Assembly (NCBI GenBank): GCA_023487865.1
Contig: JAMDBG010000167.1
Span: forward strand, 1 to 23,890
Direction of reading: 5' to 3'
DNA length: 23,890 nucleotides
Origin: Deltaproteobacteria bacterium
GTDB taxonomy: Bacteria; Desulfobacterota; Syntrophia; Syntrophales; UBA5619
This document shows, one piece after another, positions 23,106-23,890 of the stretch. The translations under genes and the position numbers were made by a program. Within the stretch, counting starts at the first letter, position 1, and each line of letters opens with the position of its first letter. Under the pieces are notes generated by a model. That model had not been told where the DNA came from. It was given only the letters and a program-made list of their open reading frames with translations, and did no database searches.

Positions 23106-23890
23106 ATGAAAGGGATAAAGTTCCGCGTCATACTTCCGCTCATGCTGCTGGCGCTGTTCGGACCCGTGGCGGCCGGCAGCGCGGCGGAAGATAAGAGCAT
23201 CATCAAAATCGGCAGCGATGTCGTCATCGAGGCGGGGCAGAGGGTCCGCAATGTGGTCGCGATCGGCGGCCAGATCACCGTCAGCGGCGCCGTGGATAAT
23301 CATATCGTGGCCGTCGGAGGTTCTGTGGTCCTGACGAAGACGGCGTTCGTGGGGGGCAACATCGTCTCCCTGGGCGGGGTCATCGTCGCGGCAAGGGATT
23401 CGCAGGTCGGCGGGAGTCTGACGGAAATCAACTCCTCCAACCTTTACGATATTCTTTCGACGGCCATGAGCGCGGAATGGGAGGGGTGGTCCTGGATCTT
23501 TGCCATCATCTCGCTCGCCATATTTCTCGTCATCATGGTCCTGGCGCTCCTGATCGTCGCCCTTTTGCCGAAACCGGTCCGCGTCGTCGCGGATGCGATC
23601 AGCGAAAACACCTTCAAAGTGGTCCTCTGCGGCATCCTGGGACTCGTCCTGATCGCCCCCCTGGCACTGCTGCTGACCATATCGGTCGTGGGGATCGCGC
23701 TTATCCCCCTGGAAGTGATCATCGTCGTCTGTTCCATCCTCCTGGGTTTCATCGCCCTCGGCCAACTCATCGGCAGGAAAGTCTACCAACTCCTCAAGCG
23801 CCCGAATCCGGGCATGATCCGTGAAACCTTCTGGGGTCTGATCATCCTCTGGCTGATCGGCTGGCTCCCTTACATCGACTGGATGGTCAA
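23106..23890 (+). CDS. Exported membrane protein with bactofilin-like glycine/valine repeats, cut by window edge
   Basis: An open frame of 261 codons from the ATG at 23106 runs off the right end. The N-terminus is a signal peptide (about residues 1-27, ending near GSAAED). A short beta-helix-like repeat region follows, with units such as VVAIGGQITVSG, IVAVGGSVVLTK and IVSLGGVIVAAR (about residues 49-100). These resemble polymer-forming bactofilin repeats, but here they lie on the exported side. Three strongly hydrophobic stretches follow at roughly residues 125-160, 178-205 and 208-225, then a basic region (RKVYQLLKRPNP) and another hydrophobic segment at the edge. Similar proteins are annotated as polymer-forming cytoskeletal or hypothetical membrane proteins. 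The function is unknown. The upstream GGGAGACCGAG can serve as ribosome-binding site, and it follows dedA on the same strand. Confidence 0.82.
   Translation, partial: MKGIKFRVILPLMLLALFGPVAAGSAAEDKSIIKIGSDVVIEAGQRVRNVVAIGGQITVSGAVDNHIVAVGGSVVLTKTAFVGGNIVSLGGVIVAARDSQVGGSLTEINSSNLYDILSTAMSAEWEGWSWIFAIISLAIFLVIMVLALLIVALLPKPVRVVADAISENTFKVVLCGILGLVLIAPLALLLTISVVGIALIPLEVIIVVCSILLGFIALGQLIGRKVYQLLKRPNPGMIRETFWGLIILWLIGWLPYIDWMV

Noticed and set aside
22295..23278. Minus-strand open frame antisense to dedA and the following gene
   Set aside because: Low-complexity Asp/Gly/Arg-rich translation is typical of a shadow; dedA is unambiguous on the plus strand.

Overview
The window reads as a chromosomal piece of a GC-rich anaerobic bacterium, most likely a Desulfobacterota (old deltaproteobacterial) lineage of the syntrophic or sulfate-reducing kind. 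This is inferred from gene content: a pgpA-cinA-thpR operon, a branched-chain-amino-acid-type ABC transporter carrying its own acyl-CoA synthetase genes, and two sets of multiheme cytochrome c, Tat-exported ferredoxin and NrfD-type membrane protein. No rRNA, tRNA, CRISPR array, insertion sequence or phage gene was seen.

Layout. (1) Positions 1-2406, minus strand: pgpA, cinA and thpR, with thpR cut by the left edge. (2) 2407-2781: an intergenic region with a probable pgpA promoter, a sigma70-like promoter overlapped by a perfect GAAC-N4-GTTC palindrome (SOS-box form), and a 111-bp nested fold-back element. dinB (DNA polymerase IV) follows at 2782-4125, plus strand. (3) 4343-6998: redox module A, made of a tetraheme cytochrome c, a 16-cysteine Tat ferredoxin and an NrfD-like protein, behind a good promoter. 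(4) 7101-15255: livG, a long-chain-type acyl-CoA synthetase, livH, livM, livK, a strong intrinsic terminator, livF and a PaaK-like ligase whose nucleotide-binding P-loop is not recognisable. (5) 15427-18117: redox module B, with the same order as module A but an anchored octaheme cytochrome. (6) 18206-23890: an unrecognised SLOG-like protein (minus), mutY with an intact Nudix box (plus), a REC-HPt protein and an alpha/beta hydrolase (both minus), dedA (plus), and a secreted/membrane bactofilin-like protein cut by the right edge.

How the parts may work together. The central 14 kb (4343-18117) lies on one strand. It joins uptake of an unknown, probably carboxylic, substrate and its activation to a CoA thioester with two membrane modules that could exchange electrons between the quinone pool and periplasmic cytochromes. 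Neither module has a catalytic molybdopterin or reductase subunit beside it, so both look like electron conduits. The physiological link between transporter, ligases and conduits is inferred from co-location alone and is the most interesting hypothesis in the window.
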